From positions 1 to 27,862 of IMG/VR virus record IMGVR_UViG_3300025000_000354: 27,862 nucleotides of DNA. One strand, 5' to 3'. The notes under the pieces are model-generated. The model saw nothing but the letters and a program-made list of their open reading frames with translations, did no database searches and was not told the origin of the DNA. The DNA comes from a virus. This document shows, piece after piece, positions 5,571-13,253 of this stretch. Position 1 is the stretch's first letter. Each line of letters opens with the position of its first letter. The position numbers and the translations under genes are program-made.

Positions 5571-8180
5571 ATGGCGGATAATGGAGTGAGCCGGGTTTAC
5601 CCGCTGTTTTTCCGGCCGGGCGAGGTCGTCGAAGTTCGGGCGCTCGGGGTGCGCGGGAATTCCCCCGCCTGGGAGGGCTGGACAAACGGCCCGGTGCGCG
5701 GCTATTTCGATAATGCGGCGGATTTCGCCCGGGCCGCGGCCGCCGTGGACAAGGCCGGCGGCAAGGGTGTCTATTTTACGGCCAACCCGGTCAATCCCGA
5801 CCTGCTGGCCCGGGCGGCCAACCGCCTGCTGCCGACGGACAGTCCGTCTTCATCAACATCCGACAAGGATATCGTCTGTAGCCGTTGGCTGCTGGTTGAC
5901 GTGGACCCCGTCCGGCCCGCCGGTATTTCATCCAGCCAGTACGAGCTGGAGCAGGCCGCCCAGGTGGGCGAGGAGCTGACTGCCTGGCTGGAAAAGGAAT
6001 GCGGCTGGCCGGCCGGCATCAGGGCCTTGAGCGGCAATGGCTATCACATCAATTACCGCCTGCCGGACCTGGAGCCGTGCCCGGAGATCAGCGGATCCGG
6101 CGGTCTGCTACACAAGGCGCTGCAGGCGCTGCAGGGCAGGTTTGGCCGGGATGGGATCAAGATTGACCAGGTCAATTATAACCTGTCCAGGATCTGGAAG
6201 CTGTACGGCACCATGGCCCGCAAAGGGGATTCCACCGCGGCCCGGCCGCACCGCCGGGCCGCGGTGGCCGCTACTGCTCCGGAGCTGCTGGAGCAGGTGG
6301 GGCTGGTCAGCCGGCTGCAGTTGGAAGAACTGGCGGCCCTGGCGCCGGAGCCGGAGAAGAAGCAGGCCCCTCCCCCTTCCCCCCGAAAAGAAAATCAACC
6401 GGTGGTCGGCCAGGATGGCGGTAAGAAGTATGATAAGCAGCTGGGCAAGATCAAGCTGGACGAGTACCTGGCGCACTACAATATCACCGTTACCGCCACC
6501 AAAACAGTGGGGACCGGCGGCACCCTGTACGCCTTTGACCAGTGCGTGTTCAACGAGGAGCACCGGGGGCATAAGTGCTGCGGCCTGGTCTACTCGGACA
6601 CGCCGCCGCATCTTACCTACCAGTGTTTCCACGACACCTGCAAGGGCAGGACCTGGAAAGAGGCGCGGCAGATCATTTCCGGGGACGCCAAGCTGGCCCA
6701 GTTCTGCGAGGGGTACGATGCGACATGGCGGCCGCCGGCCAAACCAGCCGCCTTTTACCGCGATCCCACCGAAGATGAAAAGGCGGCCATGGTTGGGGTG
6801 GTGGCGGGAGCGGACGGCGTGCCGAGCCCCCTGGAAATAGGGTGGGATGAGTTTTTCGATAATCTGGACGGCAAGCGGCCCAGTTTCCGGCAGCAGAAAT
6901 TGGTGGAATATCTGCGCCGGTACCTGGCGCCTATTGTCCATACCAGCGGCGAATACTGGCGGTACGGCACCGGGAGGTGGCGGGAAATCAGCGCAGCCGA
7001 GGTGGGGAAGGTGGCCGCCGTGGCCCTGGGGGAGCAGATGCAGACATCCAGGATCGAAAACGCCGTCAAAGGCCTCAGTTTTTTTAACAACATGGAAGAG
7101 ACGGGCTGGACTGCGGGGGTGGAGAGTATCGGCAACCTGGTCAATGTGGCCAACGGTATGCTGGATATCGAGCAATTCCAGCTGGTGCCGCACCGGGCGG
7201 ACTTTTACCTGCGCACCCAGGTGTCCACGGCCTTTGACCCTTATGCCGAGTGTCCGCTGTGGGTCAAGGCTGTGCAGGAGATTTTCGAGGGAGTGGCGGC
7301 AAAGATCCTGGTGCTGCAGGAGTTTATGGGCTATCTGCTGATGCCCACTTGCCGCTATGAAAAATGTGCTTTTTTTTTCGGCACCGGCTCCAACGGCAAG
7401 TCCACGGTCCTGGATATTATGACCTGGTTGCTGGGTGAAGATAACGTCAGCGCCCTGTCGCTGGAGTCCATGTCCCGGCAGTTCCCCCTGGTCAGTTTGC
7501 GGGGCAAAATGCTGAACAGCGCCACCGAGGTGGACACCAAGGACAAGGCCGGCACTGAGAACCTGAAAAAGATCATTTCCGGGGACCTGCTCAGTTCTGA
7601 CACAAAATTCGGCAAGGAGATCACGTTTCGCACGTTCTGCAAGTGTATTTTTGCCATGAATACGCCGCCCACCATCACGGACAAGGCCTATGGGTTTATC
7701 CGTAAGATCCTGGTGCTGAATTTCAACCGCCGTTTTGCCGAGCATGAGCGGGACAAGTATCTGAAGGACAAGCTGCGGGAGCAGGAGCTGCCCGGGATCC
7801 TGAACTGGGCGGTGGAGGGCGCCCGGCGGCTGATCAAGCAGGGCCGGTTCACCGATGACCAGGTGCTGCGGGATGATGCGGCGGATTTCATGGCCAAGAT
7901 GAACAACATTCTGGCGTTTGTCATGGATCGCTGCATCCTGCACCCCAAGGTGCATCAAGAGTCCAATGAGCTGTTTGCCGACTACAAGGAATGGGCTGAC
8001 GCCAAGCTTTACCGCAAGGTGGGACAGGGGAAATTCGGCGATCAGCTGGAGAGTCTGGACGGGGTAAAGAAGGAGCGGCCCAGGATCGGGGGAGCCCGTC
8101 CCACTGTATTTCGCGGCATCGGGCTGCGGAAGGTGTGGCAGGATGTGGTCGGCGACGAAGAAAGGGGGTTGAACCTATGA
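5571..8180 (+). CDS. Phage primase-helicase (AEP-like primase plus D5/SF3 helicase)
   Basis: 869-aa replication protein. The N-terminal third resembles an archaeo-eukaryotic-type primase: WLLVDVDPVRP (catalytic DxD at 110-112), SGNGYHINYRLP (154-165, sxH-like) and RIWKLYGTMARKGD. A His/Cys-rich zinc-finger-like stretch (CVFNEEHRGHKCC, then CFHDTCKGRTW) lies near 325-365. The helicase has Walker A GTGSNGKST (604-612), a Walker B region KMLNSATEVD (about 646) and sensor segment CIFAMNTPP (about 692), as in D5-type SF3 helicases. The C-terminus (795-855) is a winged-helix-like region shared with the antirepressor. It would unwind and prime the phage origin. No ribosome site is obvious before ATG 5571, so coupling to the upstream gene (3-base gap) is likely. 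Confidence 0.9.
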   Translation: MADNGVSRVYPLFFRPGEVVEVRALGVRGNSPAWEGWTNGPVRGYFDNAADFARAAAAVDKAGGKGVYFTANPVNPDLLARAANRLLPTDSPSSSTSDKDIVCSRWLLVDVDPVRPAGISSSQYELEQAAQVGEELTAWLEKECGWPAGIRALSGNGYHINYRLPDLEPCPEISGSGGLLHKALQALQGRFGRDGIKIDQVNYNLSRIWKLYGTMARKGDSTAARPHRRAAVAATAPELLEQVGLVSRLQLEELAALAPEPEKKQAPPPSPRKENQPVVGQDGGKKYDKQLGKIKLDEYLAHYNITVTATKTVGTGGTLYAFDQCVFNEEHRGHKCCGLVYSDTPPHLTYQCFHDTCKGRTWKEARQIISGDAKLAQFCEGYDATWRPPAKPAAFYRDPTEDEKAAMVGVVAGADGVPSPLEIGWDEFFDNLDGKRPSFRQQKLVEYLRRYLAPIVHTSGEYWRYGTGRWREISAAEVGKVAAVALGEQMQTSRIENAVKGLSFFNNMEETGWTAGVESIGNLVNVANGMLDIEQFQLVPHRADFYLRTQVSTAFDPYAECPLWVKAVQEIFEGVAAKILVLQEFMGYLLMPTCRYEKCAFFFGTGSNGKSTVLDIMTWLLGEDNVSALSLESMSRQFPLVSLRGKMLNSATEVDTKDKAGTENLKKIISGDLLSSDTKFGKEITFRTFCKCIFAMNTPPTITDKAYGFIRKILVLNFNRRFAEHERDKYLKDKLREQELPGILNWAVEGARRLIKQGRFTDDQVLRDDAADFMAKMNNILAFVMDRCILHPKVHQESNELFADYKEWADAKLYRKVGQGKFGDQLESLDGVKKERPRIGGARPTVFRGIGLRKVWQDVVGDEERGLNL

Positions 8181-8377
8181 GAGACGTGGTGTGGTTTGGG
8201 CTGGTGGCGGTCGGGGCGCTGGCTGCGGTGATTTTTGCGCTGCGGTTCCACGACTGGGCTACCTATGGTGAGGGGGAACGGCGTTGGGACGCGGAACGCG
8301 GGTACCAGCGCGTTTTTGATCTGCCGTGGCCGGCGGCGGTGGCTGTGTTTGCCCTGCTGGCGGCCTGGCTGATGTGA
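8177..8377 (+). CDS. Small membrane protein, two hydrophobic segments
   Basis: 66-aa protein whose ATG overlaps the primase stop in an ATGA arrangement. Hydrophobic segments at residues 4-22 (VVWFGLVAVGALAAVIFAL) and about 48-66 (PWPAAVAVFALLAAWLM) flank a charged loop (HDWATYGEGERRWDAERGY). This suggests a two-pass inner membrane protein. A holin would normally lie nearer the lysis genes, so I do not call it one. Function unknown. Confidence 0.65.
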   Translation: MRDVVWFGLVAVGALAAVIFALRFHDWATYGEGERRWDAERGYQRVFDLPWPAAVAVFALLAAWLM

Positions 8378-8406
8378 TTAAAATCTGACAAGGAAGGGAG
8401 TGGGTC

Positions 8407-8670
8407 ATGACTGGTGATGATGGTGAGGATGAGGCATTGTTGCAACGGGATGTATCCGGGCTGCAATCTGTGGAAGTCAGGCGGGTGACGGATCAGGGTC
8501 CCTTTATGCTGTCGCTGCAGCTGGCGGATTTTACCGTCGGGACGATTATCTGTCGTCATGCGACGTTTGACAGTGTGGCGCGGGATCTGGAAAAGCTGGC
8601 CGCCTCCCTGCGCCGCAAGGGTGAAATGTGCCGGCAAGCGCCGCGGGTGGCTGTGCCGGCCAGCCACTAA
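8407..8670 (+). CDS. Hypothetical phage protein, 87 aa
   Basis: 87-aa protein with an acidic N-terminus (MTGDDGEDEALLQRDVSG), a predicted beta-rich middle (VRRVTDQGPFMLSLQLADFT) and a helical C-terminal part with DSVARDLEKLAASLRRKGEM. AAGGAAGGGAG about 8 bases upstream supports the start. It lies alone between the membrane protein and the next gene on the same strand and probably shares their transcript. No family recognised. Confidence 0.6.
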   Translation: MTGDDGEDEALLQRDVSGLQSVEVRRVTDQGPFMLSLQLADFTVGTIICRHATFDSVARDLEKLAASLRRKGEMCRQAPRVAVPASH

Positions 8671-8706
8671 GGGCTGGTCCGGAGAAAAAAATAAAGGAGG
8701 ATGTGA

Positions 8707-9102
8707 GTGGAAAAGACAGCAGAGGTAGAAAAAGCAATTCATGGTTCCAACACCCAGTGGGCAGGGGCGGCGCAGGCGGCGCCGCAGGCCGATGCGGACC
8801 GGTGGCGGGAAATCAGAGTGTCGCCCGGTTATGATTCCCTCTATCTGGTCCTGCAGGAAGCACTGGATCAGGCGCAGATTGGCAAGGGGGTGGAGCGGCA
8901 CGCCGAGGATGGGGAGCCGTTCGACCAGCAGTTGATCTGCGCCATTACCAGGAGAGTTGGGTTGGGATTCCCCTTGGGGCAGGCGATCAAAAAAGCGATA
9001 GAGAGCACGCGGCTGGGCGGCGAGGCCGGGGCGCAGGAGCTGCTCGGGGCCATCAACTATTTAAGCGCCGCAGTGATCTGTGGCCGGGAAGGGATATCAT
9101 GA
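8707..9102 (+). CDS. Conserved phage protein of unknown function, 131 aa
   Basis: 131-aa protein with GTG start, preceded by AAAGGAGG at 8693-8700 with a 6-base spacer, the strongest ribosome site nearby. The N-terminal 35 residues look disordered (SNTQWAGAAQAAPQADADR). The remainder is helical: HAEDGEPFDQQLICAITRRV, GLGFPLGQAIKKAIES and ELLGAINYLSAAVI. The G-x-PF-x-x-Q, QAIKK and ELLGAINY segments recur together in phage proteins encoded near replication genes, as far as I recall, but no activity is known to me. The stop overlaps the exonuclease-like gene (ATGA). Confidence 0.65.
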   Translation: MEKTAEVEKAIHGSNTQWAGAAQAAPQADADRWREIRVSPGYDSLYLVLQEALDQAQIGKGVERHAEDGEPFDQQLICAITRRVGLGFPLGQAIKKAIESTRLGGEAGAQELLGAINYLSAAVICGREGIS

Positions 9103-9725
9103 CGGATGGGGTGGTGGTTTATGACTGCGAGATCAAGCGGCTGGTGTTGCCGGCCGGGGAGGAGCGGCAGGACGGGGTGGAATACTGCGCCGGCTGGGAG
9201 GACTTCACCGGCATGGGTATTTCCTGTATCTGTGCCCTGGATGTGCTGCAGGGCCGGCCGCGGGTGTTTTTTGAGGATAATTTCGCTGATTTTCAAGAGC
9301 TGGTGGCCAGCAGCCGGGTGGTGGTGGGGTTTAATAACCATCGGTTTGACGATCGGTTGTGCGCGGCCCATGGGATTTGGATTCGTCCCGAACAATCCCA
9401 AGACCTGATGCAGATAATCTGGCAGGCCGCCGGCCTGGGGCCTGCTTACCAGCGCGATTCGCATGGAGATTTCACCCTCGACAAGCTGTGCCGGGCGAAT
9501 TTCGGCGACGGCAAGGTCGTGTCCGGCGCCATGGCTCCCCTGTGGTGGCAGGCCGGGCAGTATGGTCGGGTGGCGGATTATTGCCTGCGTGACGTCATGC
9601 TCACCGTCCAGCTGCTGGACATAATCAGTACCAACGGCAGGGTGGTGGATCCACGGGACACAACGAAACATATCATAATTGACCCGGACGCAGCGGCCGC
9701 GTTGGCGTGGTTTAGTCGGGGCTGA
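9099..9725 (+). CDS. DEDD-type 3'-5' exonuclease-like (RNase H fold)
   Basis: 208-aa protein with the ordered acidic motifs of the DEDD exonuclease superfamily: Exo I as VVVYDCEI (Asp9, Glu11), Exo II as VVVGFNNHRFDDRL (Asn80, Asp84) and Exo III as YCLRDVML (Tyr161, Asp165), giving the DEDDy signature. It is a stand-alone exonuclease domain without polymerase. Such proteins in phage replication modules probably process DNA ends or recombination intermediates. Translation appears coupled to the upstream gene by a 4-base overlap. Activity is inferred from motifs; RNA as substrate cannot be excluded. Confidence 0.75.
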   Translation: MTDGVVVYDCEIKRLVLPAGEERQDGVEYCAGWEDFTGMGISCICALDVLQGRPRVFFEDNFADFQELVASSRVVVGFNNHRFDDRLCAAHGIWIRPEQSQDLMQIIWQAAGLGPAYQRDSHGDFTLDKLCRANFGDGKVVSGAMAPLWWQAGQYGRVADYCLRDVMLTVQLLDIISTNGRVVDPRDTTKHIIIDPDAAAALAWFSRG

Positions 9726-9753
9726 ATTCATTCATCAAACAGGAGGCGGGAAA

Positions 9754-10254
9754 ATGGCGAAAACAACATTTGAGGAATTTGCCGCGGAGCGCGGCATTTT
9801 ACTGCAGGACTGGCAGGTGAAGGCGGGGAATGCCCTGCTGGCTGTGATACAGGAACAGCAGACCAGCGGGACCGGCAAGACTTTTCTGCTTGATCTGCTG
9901 CGTGCTTTCATCAATGTGTGCGGCAACGACTTTGCGGTGGTTCAACCGGCTGAGGCGGAAAATGAGGTTGTGCGGCCGCTTTTGATCGGCGAGTTAACCA
10001 CCTGGGCGATAGATCAGGTAATTGAGGAGCTGCGCAAGGCCGAGGAGAAGCACCCGAGTTGGCCGGTGGACCAGGTGCATGCGGTCTCCATCATGTCCGA
10101 GGAGGTGGGCAAGGCGGTGCGGGCCGCCAATGATTACGAGTTCTTCGACCATGGCCAGGGTCAGATTAACGAGCTGGCCAATAAGCTGGCCCGGAGCGGG
10201 GCCATGGTGGTGCGGTGCCTGGAAAATCTCAAAGCCTTTGTAAGGGGGCTGTGA
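9754..10254 (+). CDS. P-loop fragment fused to MazG-like helical domain
   Basis: 166-aa protein. Residues 1-62 resemble the start of a P-loop ATPase: QDWQVKAGNALLAVIQEQQ then TSGTGKTFLLDLLRAF with a Walker-A-like SGTGKT (38-43) and CGNDFAVVQP, but no Walker B follows. Residues 84-160 resemble a MazG-like nucleotide pyrophosphohydrolase: QVIEELRKAEEKHPSWP, VHAVSIMSEEVGKAVRAAND (Glu116, Glu117) and a final helix with MVVRCLENL. The usual third acidic position is Lys120 (EEVGK), and no ExxD is evident, so the enzyme may be inactive. Start chosen at ATG 9754 with AGGAGGCGGG upstream. Confidence 0.65.
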   Translation: MAKTTFEEFAAERGILLQDWQVKAGNALLAVIQEQQTSGTGKTFLLDLLRAFINVCGNDFAVVQPAEAENEVVRPLLIGELTTWAIDQVIEELRKAEEKHPSWPVDQVHAVSIMSEEVGKAVRAANDYEFFDHGQGQINELANKLARSGAMVVRCLENLKAFVRGL

Positions 10255-10412
10255 TGCAGTGCCCGGTTTGCAAGGCGGAAAACGATCCGCGCACGTTTGC
10301 CGTGGAGACTTCCGCGGAGGAGGACGGGGTGGAAGTGAGTTTCACCTGTGGTGGATGCGGCGCTGATCTGTATGTGGTGCTGCAGCCGGAGGTTTTTGAG
10401 GAGGTTGATTAG
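10254..10412 (+). CDS. Small zinc-ribbon protein, 52 aa
   Basis: 52-aa protein with CPVC (residues 3-6) and CGGC (about 32-35), a two-knuckle zinc ribbon joined by an acidic segment (VETSAEEDGVEVSF). The ATG overlaps the upstream stop by one base (TGATG), implying translational coupling. Acidic overall, so protein rather than DNA contact may be more likely. Function unknown. Confidence 0.65.
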   Translation: MQCPVCKAENDPRTFAVETSAEEDGVEVSFTCGGCGADLYVVLQPEVFEEVD

Positions 10413-10570
10413 GTTTGATTTTGCAGGCTGGTGCGGGACAGAAGGGGGCAGCATTGGATAACTCAACGGTCAGAGTTTGGCGGTTAGTGTGCTTGGTTCA
10501 ACTCCATAGCTGGCTGTTTCCCGAAACCGCCGCCGTGCCGGCCTGCATTTTTGACAAAGGAGCAAGGGCT
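10413..10570. other. Short intergenic leader, nothing decisive
   Basis: The frame of the downstream gene is open through this stretch, but no ATG start or ribosome site supports translation before 10571, and its translation looks uncharacteristic. I see no clear promoter or terminator here; the segment TTGACAAAGGAGCAAGG just before the next gene is mainly ribosome site. Confidence 0.3.
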
Positions 10571-10915
10571 ATGTCTGGAAGCGGGAAAAGGAAGAGACCG
10601 GCTGTGGGTGACCGGGTGGGTGCCATTCTCTGTACGGTGAAGGAAGAGGCAAAGTTTTTAGGATATGGGGTCTATGTCGGCGATTTTGTGCCGCAGGAGG
10701 CCAAGGGCTGGTTCGCCCAGGGCATTAAAGCCGCCGGGCAGGTGAACCCCCGGCTCGATCTGGATAACGGCCAGCGGGTGTATGGCTGCGAATGCTGGTG
10801 GGGTTCGGAAGAGGAGATCCGCGAGTTGCTGACCGGCTACCAGGTGACCATGGTGGATATTGACCAGGTGCGGGCCGCCCAGGGGGTTAATAAGTCTGCC
10901 GAGGCCTTGGCGTGA
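10571..10915 (+). CDS. Conserved phage hypothetical protein, 114 aa
   Basis: 114-aa protein with AAAGGAGC about 9 bases before the ATG. After a basic N-terminus (SGSGKRKRPAVGDRVGAI) comes a beta-rich domain: FLGYGVYVGDFVP, then NPRLDLDNGQRVYGCECWWG and EEEIRELLTGYQVTMVDI. The NPxLxLDNGxxVxGCECWWG block is familiar from phage proteins of unknown function. It overlaps the following GTG-start frame by 4 bases. No catalytic residues assigned. Confidence 0.7.
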   Translation: MSGSGKRKRPAVGDRVGAILCTVKEEAKFLGYGVYVGDFVPQEAKGWFAQGIKAAGQVNPRLDLDNGQRVYGCECWWGSEEEIRELLTGYQVTMVDIDQVRAAQGVNKSAEALA

Positions 10916-11130
10916 TTGTGGCGCCAGGCCGGCCGCCGGCGGCCGCGGAGAAAAAGCCGGCGATTCATGTCGGTTGCCCGGCCTGGCCGGAGAAGATCAG
11001 GGATAAGCCGGCCGGGCCGGATGAGGCGTGGTGTTTGGAGGCCAGGACCAGGGCCTCACTGGATCCGGTCGGCGGCTGGTGTCGGCGGGCCAGGTGTTCC
11101 TATCATTTCCCAGCGTTGAAAAAGGAGTAG
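10912..11130 (+). CDS. Small hypothetical protein, GTG start
   Basis: 72-aa frame with a GTG overlapping the preceding stop (GTGA). It contains four Cys (GCPAW, AWCLEA, GWCRRARCSY), spaced so that a small metal site is conceivable, and is rich in Pro, Ala and Arg. It fills the gap between two better supported genes on the same strand, which is the main support for it. No family recognised. Confidence 0.45.
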   Translation: MIVAPGRPPAAAEKKPAIHVGCPAWPEKIRDKPAGPDEAWCLEARTRASLDPVGGWCRRARCSYHFPALKKE

Positions 11131-11135
11131 GGTGG

Positions 11136-11564
11136 ATGAACTACAGACAAAGGCGAATGGTTGAGAAGATAGCGTGGGAGTTATTGCACAAAAAAAAGAT
11201 AGGGAGGCGTATTCCGTGTTCCCATCATATCTTTGACGGTTCCGGTGTTTGCGTGAGATGCGGGTGCGGAAAAGTTTATGCTATCCAACACCCGCATGAG
11301 TGTGAAGGGTCCGCCATGGTGTGGTTCCCCTTTCCCCAGGTCAAGCCTGATCATGGGCAGGTTTGCATTGTCGCCGCCGGTCCTGAGCGGCAGGCCCAAC
11401 ACCTTGGTTTGGTGTGGGATGGTGATGATTTCGTATGGGCGCAGGATATCGGTCTGGATCAGTTCCCGACTGAACTGGCAACGGCCTGGATGCCCTGGCC
11501 TGCGGATCCGCCGGCATGTCTAAAGCGGTCGTCATTAAAACAAGGAGGGGGCAATGAATACTGA
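11136..11564 (+). CDS. DUF551-like phage protein with N-terminal Cys/His motif
   Basis: 142-aa protein. The N-terminal part (MNYRQRRMVEKIAWELLHKK) is a basic helix, followed by a possible metal site CSHHIFDGSGVCVRCGCG (residues about 28-45). The C-terminal part starts MVWFPFPQVKPDHGQVCIVA and ends TAWMPWPADPP, the typical frame of DUF551-type small phage domains (Trp-hydrophobic start, WMPLP-like end). ATG 11136 has AAAGGAG upstream at an acceptable distance. It overlaps the next gene by 11 bases. Function of such domains is unknown. Confidence 0.68.
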   Translation: MNYRQRRMVEKIAWELLHKKKIGRRIPCSHHIFDGSGVCVRCGCGKVYAIQHPHECEGSAMVWFPFPQVKPDHGQVCIVAAGPERQAQHLGLVWDGDDFVWAQDIGLDQFPTELATAWMPWPADPPACLKRSSLKQGGGNEY

Positions 11565-11958
11565 TAATGGTGGGGAAAATCACGGCATGCCGACGGACGA
11601 GGAGATGGAGCTTTTCCGGCGGGATTTTGTCCGGCTGATTGAGGAAATGGGGGCCATGGCTAACCATCGGTTCCTGATTGGGCCGTCCGGGGAGTCGGTC
11701 AAGGGACTGCTGCGATTGGTGGTAAATACCATGCTGATCCTCGAGAACGGGGGCGGGCAGCCGCAGATGCTGGCTGTGGTTCATAATCCGGCGCCGGCGG
11801 CCGGCCAGGGGGACCAGGTGTCCATATTGGTGGCCGGCACGTCCAGTAATGATCTGCATGCCGCCATGGGACTACTGAAGCTGGCCAATGTGTTTTTGCT
11901 GAAAACTGTGGAAGCAATTGCCGCCGGCGGGGATATGCCGGCCATGCAGGTGCATTGA
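11554..11958 (+). CDS. Hypothetical early phage protein, 134 aa
   Basis: 134-aa protein with AAGGAGGGGG before the ATG. Acidic, mostly helical: DEEMELFRRDFVRLIEEMG near the N-terminus, a hydrophobic helix GLLRLVVNTMLIL, a Gly/Pro linker, and LHAAMGLLKLANVFLLKTVE at the C-terminus. There is no signal peptide, and the hydrophobic stretches look amphipathic rather than membrane-spanning. No family recognised. Confidence 0.65.
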   Translation: MNTDNGGENHGMPTDEEMELFRRDFVRLIEEMGAMANHRFLIGPSGESVKGLLRLVVNTMLILENGGGQPQMLAVVHNPAPAAGQGDQVSILVAGTSSNDLHAAMGLLKLANVFLLKTVEAIAAGGDMPAMQVH

Positions 11959-11971
11959 GGAGAGGGGTGAA

Positions 11972-12409
11972 ATGGGGAAAAAAACAGCCAAAACCATCCG
12001 CTACTCAGGATTCCTGTATGACCGGTTGGCCATGTGGGAATGTTTTATGTTTCTCTTCCGCAAGGCCCCTAAGTTGTCCGCTGCTCCCGTGGAGTTGGGA
12101 GACGGGTCGTTGATGGTCCCGGGGGACCGTTTTGTGGAAATCGGCGGCAAAAAGACCTCGGCCGGGTTTACCAGGTTCAAGATGTTGCCGGGCCATGCCC
12201 TGGAGTATGCCGGCAGCTTCTCCGACCTGACCGGCACGGCGCTCTGTTTCCATCAGGTAACGGACGGGAAAAGGGATGAGCGGCCGGTGGAGGGATATGC
12301 GTCCACGTTTTACGGCTGGATGGCTACCAGCATTGACGGATGTTGGGTGCATGGCACGCCGGCTGTGGCTGGCAGGGTGGTCGAGACAAATAAGATCGTG
12401 CGGGCTTGA
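11972..12409 (+). CDS. Hypothetical phage protein, 145 aa
   Basis: 145-aa protein; GAGGAGAGGGG about 5 bases before ATG 11972 sets the start. Basic N-terminus (MGKKTAKTIRYSGFLYDRLA) followed by a beta-rich body with two Trp/Gly-rich segments, including YASTFYGWMATSIDGCWVHG. Last gene of the dense early run before composition changes. No family recognised; the region resembles accessory early proteins of unknown role. Confidence 0.65.
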   Translation: MGKKTAKTIRYSGFLYDRLAMWECFMFLFRKAPKLSAAPVELGDGSLMVPGDRFVEIGGKKTSAGFTRFKMLPGHALEYAGSFSDLTGTALCFHQVTDGKRDERPVEGYASTFYGWMATSIDGCWVHGTPAVAGRVVETNKIVRA

Positions 12410-12466
12410 TCGTGGCCCATAATCTGGGTCTGCCAGCACAAAATTCATAACTCGAAGGAGGTTGCT

Positions 12467-13015
12467 ATGAGAGGAAAAGTCCCTGATTTGATTATTAACA
12501 AGGCTGTAGATATTTGGTGCAAAAAATTATTCACCCCTGTTTTCGATAACGGGGACAACTCTTTAGCGGGGGCCATGACGCAAATGTTGGCGCTGATGAA
12601 TATCCAAAACGACAAGGAAAAAATACCAAACATAGCCGCCAGAGTTGAAACATTCAGGCAGGTGCTCACCGCCGAACTCATTCGTTTGCGCGATGAACCC
12701 CAGAGCGGAGAACTTTTTCCGCCATGGCTTGGTGTCGATTATGGCCCATGTAAAGTTTTGGGCAATGCGGCTGACAAAGCAGGGATTCCTCGCTCGCAAT
12801 TTTCCTGTAAATCGTCGGTTTCAATGCGAGCGGGTAGCCTTGCCGTTAGTTTTGGTTATGGAGCCCCCCTTACAAATTATTACCCACTTCCTGACGGGCG
12901 ATGGCTTTTGACCAGTATTACAGCCAATGATGCCGAAATGGTCAAGGTCATCAGTTCAGTTATGGGGGGCAACCCCCTCGGGTTGTCGGTAGAATGCCCG
13001 GCAGACAGCGTTTAA
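12467..13015 (+). CDS. Hypothetical protein in lower-GC accessory segment, 182 aa
   Basis: 182-aa protein with a strong ribosome site (GAAGGAGG, 6 bases before ATG). The coding sequence is visibly more AT-rich than the early genes, especially in its first 200 bases. The N-terminal half is helical (VETFRQVLTAELIRLRDEP), and the rest is beta-rich (GSLAVSFGYGAPLTNYYPLP, DGRWLLTSITANDAEMVKV). It ends with NPLGLSVECPADSV. The bases encoding NPLGLSVE occur again at 13826-13849, followed soon by an in-frame stop, so this 3' end is duplicated. No family recognised; composition suggests recent acquisition. Confidence 0.65.
   Translation: MRGKVPDLIINKAVDIWCKKLFTPVFDNGDNSLAGAMTQMLALMNIQNDKEKIPNIAARVETFRQVLTAELIRLRDEPQSGELFPPWLGVDYGPCKVLGNAADKAGIPRSQFSCKSSVSMRAGSLAVSFGYGAPLTNYYPLPDGRWLLTSITANDAEMVKVISSVMGGNPLGLSVECPADSV
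12970..12993 (+). repeat. 24-bp direct repeat, left copy
   Basis: Copy one of a 24-bp perfect repeat (begins CAACCCCCTCGGG, ends TCGGTAGA) lying in the 3' end of the preceding gene. The same bases recur at 13826-13849. Each copy holds a hairpin CAACCC/GGGTTG with a CCTC loop. Confidence 0.85.
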
Positions 13016-13170
13016 ACACTGAATTTACTGGTTGTATTTCCATCCAGAGTACAGACGAGTTGCGGGTGCTCGTTGAATTGCTTTGTCATTCAAATGGCGC
13101 GCCATGTTTTGACATACGGATTGCGAGACTTCGCAAAGAAGCGACAATGTTGTGGGATGACAGGAAATAG
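12994..13170 (+). CDS. Small hypothetical protein, 58 aa
   Basis: 58-codon frame starting ATG 12994 within the end of the previous gene and ending at TAG 13168. The product (MPGRQRLNTEFTGCISIQST, continuing DELRVLVELLCHSNGAPCFD and IRIARLRKEATMLWDDRK) has an ordered helix-strand pattern and normal residue usage. There is no strong ribosome site, so translation would rely on coupling. Could be a real small gene or the remains of one. Confidence 0.4.
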   Translation: MPGRQRLNTEFTGCISIQSTDELRVLVELLCHSNGAPCFDIRIARLRKEATMLWDDRK

Positions 13171-13253
13171 AACGGTTTTAGCTGTGCTGCAAGCGCAGCG
13201 CAGACAGTCACCAGCGTTTTGTTATGATGAGCTGGTGCCACGGAGGAACACTG

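Noticed and set aside
6108-7958. 616-codon open frame on the minus strand across the primase-helicase
   Set aside because: Its product is His/Gln/Leu-rich without motifs, and the plus strand has clear primase and helicase motifs; it is an antisense shadow of high-GC coding.
8177-8377. Holin call for the two-span membrane protein after the primase
   Set aside because: Not next to any lysis gene, and early-operon position argues against it.
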